A stretch of 64,000 bases of DNA from Phorcus lineatus (taxonomy: Eukaryota > Mollusca > Gastropoda > Trochida > Trochidae): contig OV121095.1 in NCBI GenBank assembly GCA_921293015.1, positions 39,653,484-39,717,483 on the forward strand, read 5' to 3'. Made by a program: the position numbers and the translations under genes. A model generated the notes under the pieces. It saw only the letters and a list, made by a program, of their open reading frames with translations. It ran no database searches and was not told the origin of the DNA. Shown here piece after piece: positions 45,119 to 58,144 of this stretch. The first letter of the stretch is position 1, and each line of letters begins with the position of its first letter.

Positions 45119-46479
45119 TTTTATTTGATAGCCTCATTGGATTATGCTTTTTCAATATGCGCTTATGCATACATTTAGAGACATGTTTCTGCATAGATTT
45201 TTATCATTGCTTTACACGGTGGACGTGATCTGCACACATAAGCTATTTAGTGCATGGTAGATAGACATATTTCTGCAAAATAATTTTTCTGGAAAGAATG
45301 TCACTACATAACTTGTTTTGCGTAATGTTTTCCTAATCAGATTATTCTCTTCCTGTACACTTTCAAGTAACAGTTGACGAATTCAAAATAACATTGACAT
45401 TGACATGATACAGAAAGGACAAGAACTGCATTAATTCAGTTACGGTAAAATATCTTCACTACTGCAGTGGGTTGGAACGTTACTGCCTGAAAAGGTTTAG
45501 TCAGCAGGAAGGATACTGCTAACTGTTTTTTGTAATTCAAATTTGTTTTATTTCTTTAAATTTGACGAAACGGTTTCGTATGCATCGACCAATAAGAATA
45601 GACAAAGTTATTGTAAGGGTAGTACACACTGGAATGATATATGTGTGGAACAACCTATTGTTTTTTATTTGTTATTATTGTATTGATGGTTTATATTATT
45701 GTGGTATATATTTATTAAAGACATTTCATTCGTGATTTCGCCTATTCGTGTCACATTTACCTTTAGGTAATATTTGACAGAAAATGAAAAAGAACTCAAC
45801 GGGATAACTACTTTTTAGAAAATACTCGAGTTCGAAATACCGACCGTACAATTAAGCTGTGTTAGTAAGATTGCCTGCCTACCTTGAAAACTGAATCTCA
45901 CAATGACATCAAACAATATTTTTGTTCATACCAATTATCGGGTTGTCTTTCTTGCCATTGACACATTTACAACTATTATGTAACACCTGAACGTCTTTTT
46001 TACACGTCATTAATCATCGAAAAGTAAAAATTCAGTTTATCATATTTTCATTTTAGGAAAAATATTATTTATTGTCCACTCGCTGATATTATGTTTAAAT
46101 TTCTTTCACTATTTAATCAATTATTTTATTGCTGTGTTTACAGAAATTCGGTAAATTAACACATCAGTGTCAAGGTTTTTAGTCGAAAGTCTCATTGACA
46201 GTTTTATAGATGCTGTAGGTTCGTGATTTTATCTAATTTATCACAGAAAAAAACTATATTAGAAAATAGTGTTTGCCATTTCACATCCTTTATCAACTAA
46301 ATTAATATTTGGTGAAAACTTACAGACAAAAGAGCCAATGTGTTTTGAATTTTTAACTGGACTCAGATGCATGCATTGATCAGGCGAAAAAAGTGTGAAA
46401 ATAGCTTTCTTGTACAGCGCATATATCCATGACAAAGCATGCTCAAAGCGCACGAATTGTATTATTACCCTTAGGGATT
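45119..46479. repeat. partial extra copy of the non-coding duplication
   Basis: GACATATTTCTGCAAAATAA through GGACAAGAACTGCATTAATT (about 45268-45440) recurs at 63765-63920. CGGGTTGTCTTTCTTGCC (45948) and GACAGTTTTATAGATGCTG (46198) recur at 50470-50720 and, more weakly, 61765-62090. No gene seen. Confidence 0.65.
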
Positions 46480-46715
46480 AGTACTTCGATGCAGCCTATT
46501 AAGCGGTCCATACCTTTCCTTGTTCAGGTACCCAGTTGTACAGCTGGTTGGACTGAGTGCAATGTGGATGAAGTGTCTTGCAAAGGGACACAACACACGA
46601 CATTGCCCAGGTTACAAATGTTTGGTTCCTCCACCGGTATTCGAACCCGGGCCATTGGCGTGTACGGCCAGCATGCTAACCACGAGACCAGTATGCTCCA
46701 TTCTGAGTACATGAT
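46480..46715 (-). mobile_element. second tRNA-derived SINE family
   Basis: On the minus strand: box A GGTCTCGTGGTTAGCATGC (46689-46671) and box B GGTTCGAATACC (46646-46635), both correct for a tRNA-like RNA polymerase III promoter. They are followed by a conserved body with TTGCAAGACACTTCATCC, CACATTGC and CCAGCTGTACAACTGGGTA. The tRNA fold is not complete, so this is a SINE and not a tRNA gene. Short open frames across it on both strands are accidental. Confidence 0.85.
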
Positions 46716-49700
46716 GATATTTTGAGGCTTTTCTCTAGCCCTGGATAGTTATGAACCACGGAATATAATATTCGTTGCATCGTCATGAACCGTTGTGTCT
46801 ATTTATAAGAGGAACTAAACAAAATTACATGAATAGTCTCTTTCAGGATTCGAATAATCACACTGAAAGAAAATCTGATTAGCCATATGTATACCAAAAT
46901 AGAGTTCTTCATGACAACTCAACTGTCTGTGTTATATGTTTTAAGGATTATTTTCTCAAATCTCTTATAATAAATATGGTAGCAATCTCAATAAATAGGT
47001 ACAATGTTTTTATTTATCTGCAGGAACACAAGAGCATTTTGAGATTTTGTCATAGGGATTCTGAATTGAATAATAATAATATTTGCTGAATGTATCACTG
47101 GCGCTCAGTTTTCCCCTGAGATGTTTAGTTGAACAAACTGGAAATGCATATATTAAGTCATCAATAACAGAAAACCTAAAGAATGATCAGTTTCAAATGT
47201 CTCTATAGAAGGTCACACTGACAGTTTTAAAGGTTGTCGCCGGAGCAAAATTAATTTAATTTATCAGCAGGAAATAACAATATTCAATAAACTGACATTG
47301 GAGGAGTTCATCATTTATTATCGTCACGAATTTCCTTTCTTTCCAGAGTGTCAATAGAACAGACGTAGTTTGAATTTTTAATTCAAATGCATAAAGCACG
47401 CTACGTTTCAGCCCTTCCTCTAATAGTGACATTAATCTTAACTTACACCAAACGTATGAAATCAATGTGTTTGAAAGGATTAATGAAATTATTGCATTGT
47501 TGTTTCATGTAAATTAACGTAAACATATTTTTCTTTTTCGTTTGTATTATGAAAGAATGTCACTACAAGTGTGGCTGTGTGGCATAGGCTTCGGAATAAA
47601 TTGTCATCAATTATGAACTTAAAAAAAGAAGTAGGCCTGAGTCGAAAAAAATTAATTGTCTCTTGTGATGGAACTTCAAGTAGTCCTATCTTTAACTAAG
47701 GAAATTGGAAACTGATGAAGTGAAACTCTCTTTGACACAGATCCGATTTGATTTTTGGAAGAAGCATCAGTCAAAGACTTTTGCCTCTTTGTATCTATAC
47801 ACTGATATTATAGGAACAGAAATGCAAATGAAAATATAACTGAGGGTTTCTTGCGTAAAACATCAAGCTATGATAGTTTCATAAATCTAATGTTTCACTT
47901 AAAAATATCATGGAACGGATAAACACAGTCGTATTTTAATTTTCTTTAAATTTCTATCTTCATTTGAAAATGCTTCTAGCGACTCACAACAGCATTGAAC
48001 AATTAACAATTATATTTCATTGTTGACATTTATCAATAAACTTAGAGTTATCTCTTGTTTGTATAGTTTACAAAAGATATCGAATCTGATTAATTCGAAA
48101 CCAAAAATAATAGTCAATTGAAGACATTGCAGTAACTGGTATTTAATCACAAATGTAATCCACATGGTTGATAATAAGCGAGTTAATATTTTCGATACGA
48201 GCACATGTGCACATACATGGCGTAGATGATTGGTTAAAATATGACCTTGAACTCTGTGATCGAAACGAGGGACTACTTTCTCCATTCATAAATTTTTACT
48301 GGGTAGCGTAAATTTCATTCAACTTTTTCAATCAAATCGTGGAGTCATAACAACAGTAAACGCATTCTATATTCATAAATTGCCACTTAATAAACCAATG
48401 ACAAAATATATGAACTTGTTATACTGTAGTCCGTCCATCATGTAGGACATGATGTCTTTCTCAAATCTGTCCTCCGATAAACGCATCACTAACCATAGTG
48501 CACGCAACATTTGATTCAGAAAATAGAATAGTGACATCGCACCAACACACATCATGCAGATAACTGGTCACAAGGACGTTCAGAGTGTGAATTATTATTC
48601 CACGATTTCTGAGGCACAACACAAGTCTATAGAACAATTTGTTGAAGGAATCCCATTTGAACAGTGATCGTGACCGCAATTCAGCCTTGACCTTGCAAAC
48701 AAATCCCGGTCCTGTTTCCAGTCCACCCAAAAGCAGTGCTATTTCACACCTGCATTCCATAAATCTGTCACAGTCCCTTTGCTCATCGGTGAGCAAGACA
48801 AGTGATGTTGTTCTCACACACTCTTTGCATTGCCTATGTATAGGGGTGTCTTCAACATCAATATCGGGTTGGTGCCGGTGTGACTGAGTGCAAGTCGCCT
48901 ACATTGGTTCAAGCCAAATACCGCAGAATCAAACGTCCCCTCGACCTGTGTATACTCGTAGGTTCCTTTATTTCTCCCGTATGTTTCTCTTTAGAGACGG
49001 AAGCTAGAGGTTAAACTTTGCACTATTTCCTGTCACTGACCTCGCCGTAAAGTATCAGTGCGCCATGACCTGGTTTCTACTGCATGCGTTTCATAAGGTA
49101 AATTCACCGTTTTTGGTGGGATTCTAACACAACTTGATAGTAAAGAAATAACAACACTCCCAAGTTTCGTTTCGTACATATCACATGACACACTTGGTCG
49201 TGTAATAATCTTTATATCCTTTATCGACTACCATTTGATAATATTCAGTGTATGAAAAATGGAAGTAAGTTCTATATTCATGGATGTAGAGAACCGTTGC
49301 AATTCAGGTATGCAATAATGTGGAAATGTACCATTAGCTTTAGAATATATTCATATTAAAACACCTCCATATTTGATGTTGAAACTGAGTGGATTCGTCA
49401 ATGTCTGACCAAAAACCTCTGTAATTGATACTAATGCAGTTCAAAATTCAAAGAAACTATCATGTTTGCTATCTTGCTTATCTCAAACAACATTTTCCAA
49501 AACATCCTCGGATTTCCAGCTGGTAAGGAATTTCACATTTACAGGCTTACCATAATGTGATAGACAAACTTAACTTTGCTCTAATTGTTTTCCGACAAGT
49601 AATGATAAATCTAAAACGATTATACATTTTCAAATGGGGATACATTGAAAACAATTAGTCTTGATAATTGTAAACTAGTCTGTAACAGAATCTTCTTGTC

Positions 49701-51000
49701 AGAACATATATCTAATTTAACACGAGATGAAAGCTTCTTTTGTATTGTTTAATTTTGTTATATGTATTAGAATGTGTTTTTGTCAAAGGTATGAAAAAGA
49801 CTGTTGCCTAATTTAACCTTGTTAAAAGTGTTTTTCCTAACTTGGGCCCAAACAGTCCCAAAAAAAATAACATAATCATGTAGAGGTAATTTTATCCCTG
49901 CGGTCGAGAGTTTGAGTTATTTGAAAAGAGGATTTCTCTGAAACGCATTCAATAGCTTTCAATAGGACAAACTAACCAGAGTCGGGCATTTCTTGAATAT
50001 CTACATAACCAAATTGTGTTTCCAGCTCTTATTCAAAAAGGTTTTGTTATAATAAACCAATTTCCAACACATTATTCATGATTGTTGATAGTAATTCTAT
50101 GCTATATGAAGACGAAAGCCCTTACTTCTTAATTCATTAGCTTTTTCTCACATTAGCTTCTATAAAGAACATGATATTTTCTTGAGTGAAGTTTGTAATC
50201 AAAATATCTTTATATTCGACATGATAAATAGAATCCAATGCAACTATCATAATGAGAGAAATAAATTTTACTGATAACAACATAATGTCTTTATGATTAC
50301 TTCCTTATTTATCTTTCTGAAACATAAAAAATTAAAGACATCATGAAAGGTCATATTTCTAAGAGACTGAAAATTAAAAAGCACTTCAAGGGATAACTAC
50401 TTTGTGGTTATTAAAAAAAAGAAAACACTGACTCTCATAATGACGTCAACAAATATTTGGATTAATAACGGATATTTGTTGTGTTCCTTGCCAATGACAC
50501 ATCCACAACTGGTATGAAGCAACTGAATTTCTTCTTTGCAGGTCATTCATCATCAAAAAGTCAAAATTCAGTTCACATTTTCATTTCAGGAAAAGTATTA
50601 GTTATTGTCCAATCAATTATTTTTTTGCGGTGTTTAACGACAGAAGTTCTGTAAATTAACACATCAGTGTCAACGTTTTTAATCAAAAGTATCTTTGACA
50701 GTTTTATCGATGCTGTAGGTTCGTGATTTAATTTAATTTATCACCGAAAAAGATACATTAGACAATTGTGTTTGGCAGTTCACATCCTTTTTTTGTCAAC
50801 TAAATGAATATTTTGTGAAAACTATAACTGCTTTTGAACACCCAAAATAACTAATGTGTTTTTAAAGTGGACTCAGATGCATTGATCAGACGAAATAGGT
50901 ATTATCAATCTGAGTAAATGATGATATTTGAGGCTAATTTTTAACGATGCTTTATGTATAGAGTGTTATAAAAAACTATCGTTTCTGAACTACATTGTAT
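46716..51000. repeat. diverged non-coding duplication, set 2
   Basis: Blocks: GATTCGAATAATCACACTGA (46852), AATTTATCAGCAGGAAATAAC (47258), CCTATCTTTAACTAAGGAAATTG (47683), CCATTAGCTTTAGAATA (49331), CTTACCATAATGTGATAGAC (49546), GGGCCCAAACAG to GCTCTTATTCAAAA (49850-50037), TTCTCACATTAGCTTC (50144), TTGTTGTGTTCCTTGCC (50476), GACAGTTTTATCGATGCTG (50697). The segment at about 48310-49270 has no counterpart in set 3 and may be inserted. Confidence 0.75.
48461..48900 (-). other. uncharacterised open frame in an inserted segment
   Basis: A 118-codon minus-strand frame (48817-48461), with the frame still open upstream to about 48890, lies in a segment that is GC-richer than its neighbours and absent from the sister duplication. 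I recognise no domain; it has several cysteines and charged residues (CRCEIALLLGGLETGPG). It could be a decayed exon, a transposon piece or chance. Confidence 0.2.
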
Positions 51001-54000
51001 CAATGAAATGAAATAATAACATGGCAATGTGGATCAGTCAGTTTCATGTTGGTTGAACACCAAGACATACTCATTCGGCAACTTGTTGTTTTGGAAGCTT
51101 AAATGACAACCATTTGATATAAAACTATAAAACTAAAAAACTAAAACTAAATCTAGAAAATCTCTCGGCTTTACACCAATATGACCTAGAATTTTCACCC
51201 GATAATGATCTAAGAATAAGAAGGTTAATTTAACACTCTTGTAAATAAGAAACTAAAGCACTTGGTGCATGGAGTAAAAGTCATTATTTTCTTCAAAGTC
51301 TACAAGAAGTTTAATTGTTCACAGAGGTGAGAAAAGGAGTTAGTCAAAATGATATTGATCATAGACTGTCGATTTCATCACAATCAATCTCATTTTATTG
51401 CAGTGTGACAATAAAAGGTCCAGGGTTTTCAAACATTTTGGGAATATCCAGCAATCGGCTACTATCAGAGATGCCTTCATAGTATATACGAATATCTGAA
51501 TATGTGAAAGGAGTTCATGTTGAATGAATATATATTATCAGGAACTATAAAGCCAACACGATTGTCAAAATCGTTCGTTGGTTTCATTGTAAGCCCTTAT
51601 TATCACTATAAAGCATATAAAAGCCTTAAAGCATCTTTTCATAACGACAATATTTGACAATTAATAGAGGCTATTTAGAAGGTAACCGCGAATACATTTC
51701 CAAGACTCTCATTATTGAAAGATTTTCATACTAAAATGGCGGCATGATATTTTTTGACAGCTTCTTCTACAATGACATATATATTGTCACATGTTTGGGA
51801 ATATATATATATATATTGCATAAACTGATATTGATTTGGAATTTTCCCAAACACGTGGCTCAGTGCTCTTAAATGATGTTCGCAAATGTAGATAGGGGCC
51901 ATATAGAAATCAGTTCATTCATATTGAAGGTGAGTAGATCTATCAGTGCATGTATGTTATAGTTTTCATGCTTTATGAATGCAGATTTAGTATTCACTTA
52001 CATGTTTGTCGTCTTTCTACATGCGTTTCAAACCATTTTCCTGAAAATACTACTTGTGATGACAAACAGTTATAGGCCTACATGTAAAACCTGACAGACA
52101 AGACTTACCCACATGTAAGAAAACCATTTAGGGTTCTCATCGTGATGGTGTCCCTACAATACACAGATCTCTCCATCAAATCCTCTGTTAAGGACCTTGA
52201 TCTTGTTTCATACTACATGGAAGTGGCTCTTAAGATTTTGGACATTATTCCATGGATTTGAACACCTTTTTTCAAAAGAGTTGTGTAACTTCAGTTACCA
52301 AAATTGAGCTCTGTCAATTTGTGTTGTTTTATCATGATACTGAATCGTATTTCTCTTTTTTAACCGGCATCGATCTGATCTATTTATGATAGCTGTTGAA
52401 CTGTTTTATCACAAAATAAAGAATGTCTGTTCAGTTATGACCTATAGCATTTGCTCTGAGTTATCAACACCTATTGTGCGGCACTGGTAAATCTGTAATT
52501 TTCAATGTTTCATAAAACCCTTAAGATCTAAAACCAAAAGGCTCGTAGATGCACCATTTAACCTAGGTTTAGTTAAGATATATATCAGAGTAGACAATTA
52601 AAAGAAGATATTTGTGTAGTAATGGTGTAGTAATGGCTGCAGAGGTCCATACTATTGGTTGTGAAAAAGCCCAAAATTTTAAAAAATAAGTGAAATATTT
52701 GCAAAATTTCAAATAAATCAGTTATAGAATAGTCGTTAATCTTTGTCCCTAAAATATTTGAAAAATGAAATTAAATCTCATATTTTCCGGCTAACTGTTT
52801 CCGCCTTAACTTACTTCGTAAATCACGGTTAAATTCGCCAACTGTTTTTGTCTGTTGCGAATTTTGTTATACACTTCCACTAATATATCGGGTATTTTAT
52901 GCTTAAAGAGAACGTCGGGGCAAGTTTTTTAATCAAGATAGTGTAAATGCATTTTATCATAAGTACATTTAGTTGGAATCGATCACTTTATGCCAAAATC
53001 AATCTCATACGTCTCAATCGACTATGGGCCAGAGTCCTTTTAGGAAGCATCGATAAATAAACATGTAATCATTGATGGTTTATCAACGGATTTATGAAAT
53101 ATTACCAACCATGAAAATGCACAGTAGATTACAAAATATGAGTATTCAAAAGTCCATAAAATATAGCTAATAAAATCAGCCTGATAATTTTTTTGCTAAC
53201 ATTTTATGTTAAACATTAATATGTTGTGCTTTTCAATTAAAGAGGTAAATTATAACATTGAAACTATATAAAACCATATTGCCTAGATATATTGATGTAT
53301 TCCGCTGAGAATGCTGCCTACTTCAAATGGTTGTTTTGCTCATAATTAAACCAACCTTATTGAATCTAATGTAAGTTCCCCTGATTTCTGTATTGCAAAC
53401 ATATCCTTGAGAAGGATACTTTATGTTGATGGTCATAATTAGGGAATCCGAATGTCATGTCGATGATAATTATCATAGTTACATTGAATCACAACATAAT
53501 CAGCTGCTTGTGGCGCCGAATTGACATTCAGTAATAATTTCGTGGTGAAATCAGTAATACTTCAATCAAACAAAGCATTATTTGCTAAATTTTCAGTACC
53601 GATAATTCAATCTTCCAATCTTTTGTACCAATGAGGCCATTTTCAGTGACAGTTTTCTCATGTTACGACCCGATTATCTCTTGTCCGTCTATCTACTGAT
53701 GACATCATGGTTTGTTTATCAACATTGCCATACATAGTTTAAATGTCGTAAATGTCTAGTTTTCGTTCATTTAGAGGCTCTAACACGCTACTATGAGCTT
53801 GAAAAGCATTTGTTATAATAAACATTAATTACTCTCTTAAATATCTACCTCTTGTAAATTCAACGATTGTCGCAAATATATTATCGTAACGAACTGCAAT
53901 GCGTACACTTCTGCGCAGTAACCATGTTTTGATACGCAGGGAATGACCTTGATTTACGTATTGCCCTAAAAATAATTTCTCTACTTTTGATGATTTTGAT

Positions 54001-54819
54001 TCCTCCAGCTTTAATAAGTATGCCTCTTATAATTCTCTACTTTGATTCCTACTGCAAACAAAATGTATAAGATTTGGAAAATAAATAATATTTTTGCCCT
54101 TGCATTATTCTGCCACGAAACAAAAAGGAACTATCTAAGTGATCAAGTTTAGATATTTAATCCATATAAACTCCGGCATTGTAAGTGCAGTTTGCTTACT
54201 TTTCCGATTGCTATCGTCTTTATTTGTGATCATCAAATGCCATGTTCCAGAGTAATAGATCACTTTCTGATCGATTGTACATGCATAACGTCGTTCATGA
54301 ATTGTAATTGGTAAATGCTCATGCAAACCCTCTCGTGGCTATCCCTACCTTTATAAAGCACTATCTAAAGTTGACTTTTCCAATCTGAAAATTTCTTAGC
54401 GGAATCATATTTTCAATTCTATATGGTAGCCTTTTTTTAATCAAAGTTGATATTAATTTTTAAGAAGGTACGGGTGTTGCAATCATTTTCAATTGTTTAT
54501 TAATGCAAAACTTTTAAGAACTCTTTATTTCACACTTTATTCAAATCATTTCACTAAATTAAATCACTAAGGCAAATACCCACAATGTATTAACATGGAT
54601 AGTGATAAGTACATATTGATTATTTTCATAACGCGATAAACTTTTGTCAATTAAAGTGACTTTTTTCATCCAGAACATGTAATACATGTTCTTAATTTAG
54701 GATGTGATGCACGATAATTTCATACTTATAGATCTTTTTGAATTTATATGCTTTAGTTTTATTATATTTGTGATTGTTCACTGTCAAGCCGTGCATGTAC
54801 ATACACACTGTATATATGT
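51001..54819. other. gene-free AT-rich DNA
   Basis: No coding region or known repeat recognised apart from an (AT)n run at about 51800-51818. It separates duplication sets 2 and 3. Confidence 0.4.
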
Positions 54820-54950
54820 TCAGCGCTTAGAGCATGTCCCTGGGTGATGTGGATGGAGCGCTATAAAGGTACTCTTAATACTATAATTATTATTAATGTT
54901 GTTGTTTTTGTTGTTGTTGTTATTATTATTAATATTAATAGCTGAATAGA
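54820..54950 (+). mobile_element. SINE/LINE 3' tail
   Basis: CAGCGCTTAGAGCATGTCCC, then GGATGGAGCGCTATAAAGG, followed by a (GTT)n/(ATT)n run. This is the common invertebrate SINE ending in which AGCGCTATA precedes a trinucleotide tail. The 5' head is not seen. Confidence 0.6.
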
Positions 54951-57578
54951 CGAAAACATCGAAAATATTAATCGTTGTATGTGTTAACTAAACTAAATGT
55001 ATAAAGCAAAGCTTTTAGCTTTGTTTCTCTCGCATTTACGAGAAACAGAAACAGAAACTTTCCTGACATTTTTTGTGATGGTAATCTTTTAATAAAGAAA
55101 TATGTTGTATAAATAAATCATCTCTACGCAGCAACAAGTGCTTTGGTTCACAATAAAAGGGTAAGAAACTAAACATTACTTACGTCGTACCATTGAAAGA
55201 ATAACGACAAGAGTTTTTTCGATATCGACCAATTTAACAATAAATGTACCAACAGTGAACATATCACTGACGAAATAACATTTAAAAGTGCCTCAATTTT
55301 GCAATTTTCACTCGGATCATCTCAGTAAATATGACATATAGGAAACTTAGCAAGTTTTTAGATAAGTAAGTCTTATGAATACTTATACATTCTTAAAACT
55401 AAACAGTTTAGTTTGTGGAAGGCAGAATTATATTCGTGATCTGTGAAGCAAATTCAGCTTAAGTTTCAACAAAGACAATTTTGTTCTTCACTGCAATCAG
55501 TAATTATTATTTAACAATACACCATAAACAATTTCTCCATTTGTCTCTGAAACGAAAAAAACCCACTAAGGGACACACAGAGTGATGTTAGTTTAGTTTT
55601 TGAAGACCTACTTAGAGTTAAATGATTGTATACAACCTAGTGAATACCTGTTATTCACCATGTGTATGTATCGAGCGTCTGTATATACAAACTGGTACGA
55701 TAATTGTGTGATGTAACGTTTTCGTTTTGTTTTATATTTGTTAACCACTGAAATTTATAGACAATAGAAGATGATATCCCTGGAAACACTAAGACTGTTT
55801 TTAGAGGAACTGTTAAGTAGTTGTAGGATAAATAGTCTATACGATCTCAATCACTCTCTTATGACTACTGTTGATTCTGTACTATGATCAGACATTACGG
55901 AGAAAAGCATCTTTATGTTTCATTCAAGACGTTTCACTTCTGATCTCATTATATTCTTACGCTTTTTTAAGGACAGAGAACCAATTATTTAAGAATTCGT
56001 TCATAGTTTGAATTTTTTTATGATGTATATCTCTAAAATGTAAGAAAATTTCCGGTCACCGAACGATTTAAAGAGTTTTCAACTTTAATAGCATTGTTGC
56101 CATTGGAATTTTCTGGACCAGTCATATTTACTTTGATAAAGTGTGTGCTTTCTATTAATACACTCAAAATCCTTTCAGGTGCATTGTAATCACATACAGG
56201 GATATATAGCTTGTTTTTCCACAACTGATGTCTTGAATACGTTAAACATGATTCGAATCTATTTCAACTATCAAACCTTTCAGAAGTTTGAGGTCCAGGT
56301 TCGATATCTGCTACGGTAGCAACCATCATATAAAATACTGCAATATTTGCAATTTTACTTCCTTATTGTTTGTTAAAACTTGAATCGAACAGCACTCAGT
56401 CCACTATAGGTGGGAGTCAACATCAAGTTTATATAAAGTGCTGTTTGTTTTGAATCCATAACCCTGCGTCAAGACGAGGTTCGTTTTTTGTGATAAGAAT
56501 TATTATCATTTACATGTTAAATATCAGATCTCAACAAATCATTTCCTGACTAGTCCATTTTGTAATTCGAATAAACACACTGATTTGCCATTTGTATGAT
56601 AAAATAAAACTTTGCATACATGTACACTACAACTAAACTGTCTGTAAATGTTTCAAACAATAATTTCCGAAAATTATTACAATTAATACTGGGAGCAGGC
56701 TCATTTCATTAGTGTTATGCGTATTTATCTAATTGAACACAAGAGTATTGTTTGTTTCTGCCATAGGGATTCTGGATAGTTTTTAATCTTATTTACTGAA
56801 TGTATCATTGAACACTACAAACCCCCAGCCCCGCTTTAAATCAATTTAGAAAACTATTTACTGAACTAACTAGTATCAACCTAAAAACAGATCCGAATGA
56901 TTAGTATCAAATATTAATCTCGAAAGTTAAAATGACGGTTTCAAAATGTTTTGGCTATAGCACAATTGATTTAATTTATCAGCAGAAAATAACAATATTC
57001 GATAAATAACAGTGAAAGAGTTCATCCTTCACTAACTTCATGAATAAAGTTTTTTACAAGAGGTAATAGAACACACGTGGTTTGACTTTTGGATTCAAAT
57101 TCATAAAGCAAGCTACGTTTAGCTCAACCTCTAATGAAGACATTAATCCCAAATTATATCAAGCGTTAGTAATCAATGTCTTCCGATAGGGTTAATTAGA
57201 TTATTATATAGTTACTTTCTTGTAAATTCACCAGAAATTATTTAGCTTTTTTTGTATGCAATGATATAACATTGTCTATACAATTGTGTCATTGTGTCAA
57301 TACATTCAGGATCTATTGTCATGAATTATATAAATATATTATATATAAATAATGCAAAAGGCTCAGTCGAGTAAATGATTTTCTTCAACACTGGCAAAAA
57401 ACTGTCTCATATGATTAGGTTTCCAGTAGTCCTATCTTTAACCAAGGAAATTGAAAACTAATGAAGTGAAACCCTCTTTGACACAGATCCTTTTTGATTC
57501 AGAAAGAAGTATCAATCAAGGAGTTTTGCTTCTTTGTATTTCTACAGTATTATCATAGTCACAGAGATGCAAATGTGA

Positions 57579-58033
57579 TTTTATCTCGACTGTGACAGCA
57601 ATGTCGGCTACTCATTGGCTAAAAGCGGTCGTAGGTATATTTTTCTATGTTAAACTGGGTCACGCGCAACCCTAGTAACAGAGACGACGTACTGCCAAGC
57701 GTTATCTCCCTTGTCCCACTGTTAGGTAAACAAAGGCTACGTTATGCTGGTTTGTTGAAACCTACCGTTACTAGCTCAGTGTATTTTGAACTATTTTCCA
57801 CTAATTGGAGTCATTTCGAATTTCTTTAATGGGACAAACAACTTCTTGTAAAAATAAAATGTTAGTGCGAAAAAACCTTGACAAGTTACACGATTTGTCA
57901 TTGGCCTACCGGTTCACTTGCCCGTAGCAAGGTTGTCCACCAGTGAGCTGAAGGTTAGAATTCTGAACTAGAAAACTCTATAGGCTTACACATATTAGTC
58001 GAGCCGTATTTAAAGCATCTCGTCGAGATAAAT
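57579..58033. other. insert specific to set 3
   Basis: About 0.5 kb between GATGCAAATG and the palindrome at 58036 is absent from sets 1 and 2. It is GC-richer than its surroundings (e.g. GGTCACGCGCAACCC). TTTTATCTCGAC at its left recurs inverted as GTCGAGATAAAT at its right, so it may be a small transposon. No coding frame recognised. Confidence 0.4.
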
Positions 58034-58035
58034 AC

Positions 58036-58144
58036 GTTACCATGTGTCCACGAGTTTGATATGGAGATATATCATGTGTCTCGTTTGATATTTAACTCGA
58101 ACACATGATATATCTCCATATCAAACTGGTGGACTCATGGTAAC
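58036..58144. repeat. long perfect-looking hairpin, 44-bp arms
   Basis: 58036-58079 and 58101-58144 are reverse complements with two mismatches (both arms contain CCATATC/GATATGG and ATATATC), separated by a 21-nt loop. The foldback is far too long to be chance. It could be a young foldback or MITE end, or a hairpin RNA source. Confidence 0.9.

Noticed and set aside
46635-46690. Possible tRNA gene on the minus strand
   Set aside because: Box A and B fit, but no full cloverleaf or acceptor pairing is apparent and a SINE body follows.
46429-46725. 98-codon plus-strand frame
   Set aside because: Reads antisense through a SINE with good box A and box B.
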